Shown: piece after piece, positions 41,527 through 41,669 of the stretch
How positions within the stretch are numbered: the first letter of the stretch is position 1
Layout of the letters: the number at the start of each line of letters is the position of its first letter
DNA from: an uncultured Clostridia bacterium
GTDB taxonomy: Bacteria; Bacillota; Clostridia; Oscillospirales; Ruminococcaceae
Length of the DNA: 41,669 nucleotides
Reading direction: 5' to 3'
NCBI GenBank assembly: GCA_947631995.1
Contig: CANRNT010000020.1
Location: 1-41,669 of the forward strand
The notes under the pieces: model-generated
The model's input: only the letters and a program-made list of their open reading frames with translations
Database searches by the model: none
Told to the model about the DNA's origin: nothing
Made by a program: the position numbers and the translations under genes

Positions 41527-41623
41527 TCTGCCCTATTCATTATTCACTATTTTTTAGATAATATGATACAACACTTCTGTCGGATAAACTGACCGACAAA
41601 TCGGAATTTGATGAGGTGTAATT

Positions 41624-41669
41624 ATGGTAAGAATTGCAACAGTAAATGATGCAGAGCAATTAAATATCT
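41624..41669 (+). CDS. Start of a probable GNAT acetyltransferase gene, cut by the window edge
   Basis: An ATG at 41624, with GAGGTG seven bases upstream, opens a frame MVRIATVNDAEQLNI that runs off the window. The beginning (R-I-A-T-x-x-D-A-E-Q-L) is typical of GNAT N-acetyltransferases, but only 15 codons are visible. A small hairpin, TGTCGG/CCGACA (41578-41598), lies in the leader. Confidence 0.55.
   Translation, partial: MVRIATVNDAEQLNI

Larger units (their letters stand above)
41209..41533. repeat. 17-bp direct repeat of the tRNA-Trp 3' end, possible att-like pair
   Basis: The 17-bp word from the tRNA-Trp T arm and acceptor, TTCAAGTCCTTCTGCCC, occurs at 41209-41225 and again, exactly, at 41517-41533. 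The copies are 308 bp apart and flank the trailer and the folded GC-rich element. Duplicated tRNA 3' ends are typical of integration at tRNA genes, but no integrase is seen. Confidence 0.8.

Noticed and set aside
41082-41540. Minus-strand frame of 152 codons over tRNA-Trp and the folded element
   Set aside because: Antisense to the tRNA and to hairpins, with no start signals or recognisable domain.
41182-41592. Plus-strand frame of 136 codons from tRNA-Trp through the folded element
   Set aside because: It starts inside the tRNA, crosses its terminator, lacks an SD and its translation looks like read-through of structured RNA.

Overview
The window looks like chromosomal DNA of a Gram-positive, anaerobic, gut-type Firmicute of the Clostridia, most likely a Ruminococcus-like member of the Oscillospiraceae. 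The reasons are moderate GC, strong sigma-A promoters, a glgB-glgC-glgD-glgA operon (GlgD is a Firmicute subunit), spoIIE, a sortase-type surface protein, Thr-rich extracytoplasmic linkers, and a GH9 cellulase with two CBM3-type modules. The genus is an inference. No phage, transposase, plasmid or CRISPR genes were found.

Left part (1-7174): a minus-strand operon encodes a CHASE2-domain class III adenylate cyclase, a TIM-barrel sugar isomerase/epimerase-like protein, and a membrane-anchored FecR-domain protein with at least ten InlB-type repeats that runs off the left edge. Back to back with it is a GAF-GGDEF diguanylate cyclase, so cAMP and c-di-GMP enzymes share one 212-bp divergent promoter region.

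Middle (7199-23620): a membrane-anchored GH9-CBM3c-CBM3 cellulase; a TauE/SafE exporter with an L,D-transpeptidase; a cysteine synthase; a 1008-residue adhesin-like protein (choice-of-anchor A domain, four Cna-B domains, SPKTG sorting signal); a DUF3737 beta-helix protein; a cyclophilin-like lipoprotein; a MATE transporter; a hybrid histidine kinase with a solute-binding sensor; and an operon of an SLC13-type permease, a C39-like cysteine peptidase and a YjbR protein.

Right part (23621-41669): tRNA-Leu, the glycogen operon, spoIIE and rsmA lie on the minus strand. A 75-residue unknown protein and a purine operon follow on the plus strand (purE, HAD phosphatase, purC, purM, DUF3592 protein, purN, IMP cyclohydrolase, stand-alone AICAR transformylase, purD). 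The purine operon has tandem promoters, an SD-preceded 43-codon leader ORF and an intrinsic terminator inside its leader. The window ends with tRNA-Trp, a strongly folded 175-bp GC-rich element next to a copy of the tRNA 3' end, and the start of a GNAT-like gene.

Best candidates for something undescribed: the CHASE2 cyclase / TIM barrel / FecR-repeat operon; the folded element with a tRNA-Trp-derived repeat at 41209-41533; the purE leader; the near-identical trailers of tRNA-Leu and tRNA-Trp; and the paired palindromes upstream of the adhesin gene. Several starts were moved from the longest open frame on the basis of ribosome binding sites and promoters; each case is stated in the entry.
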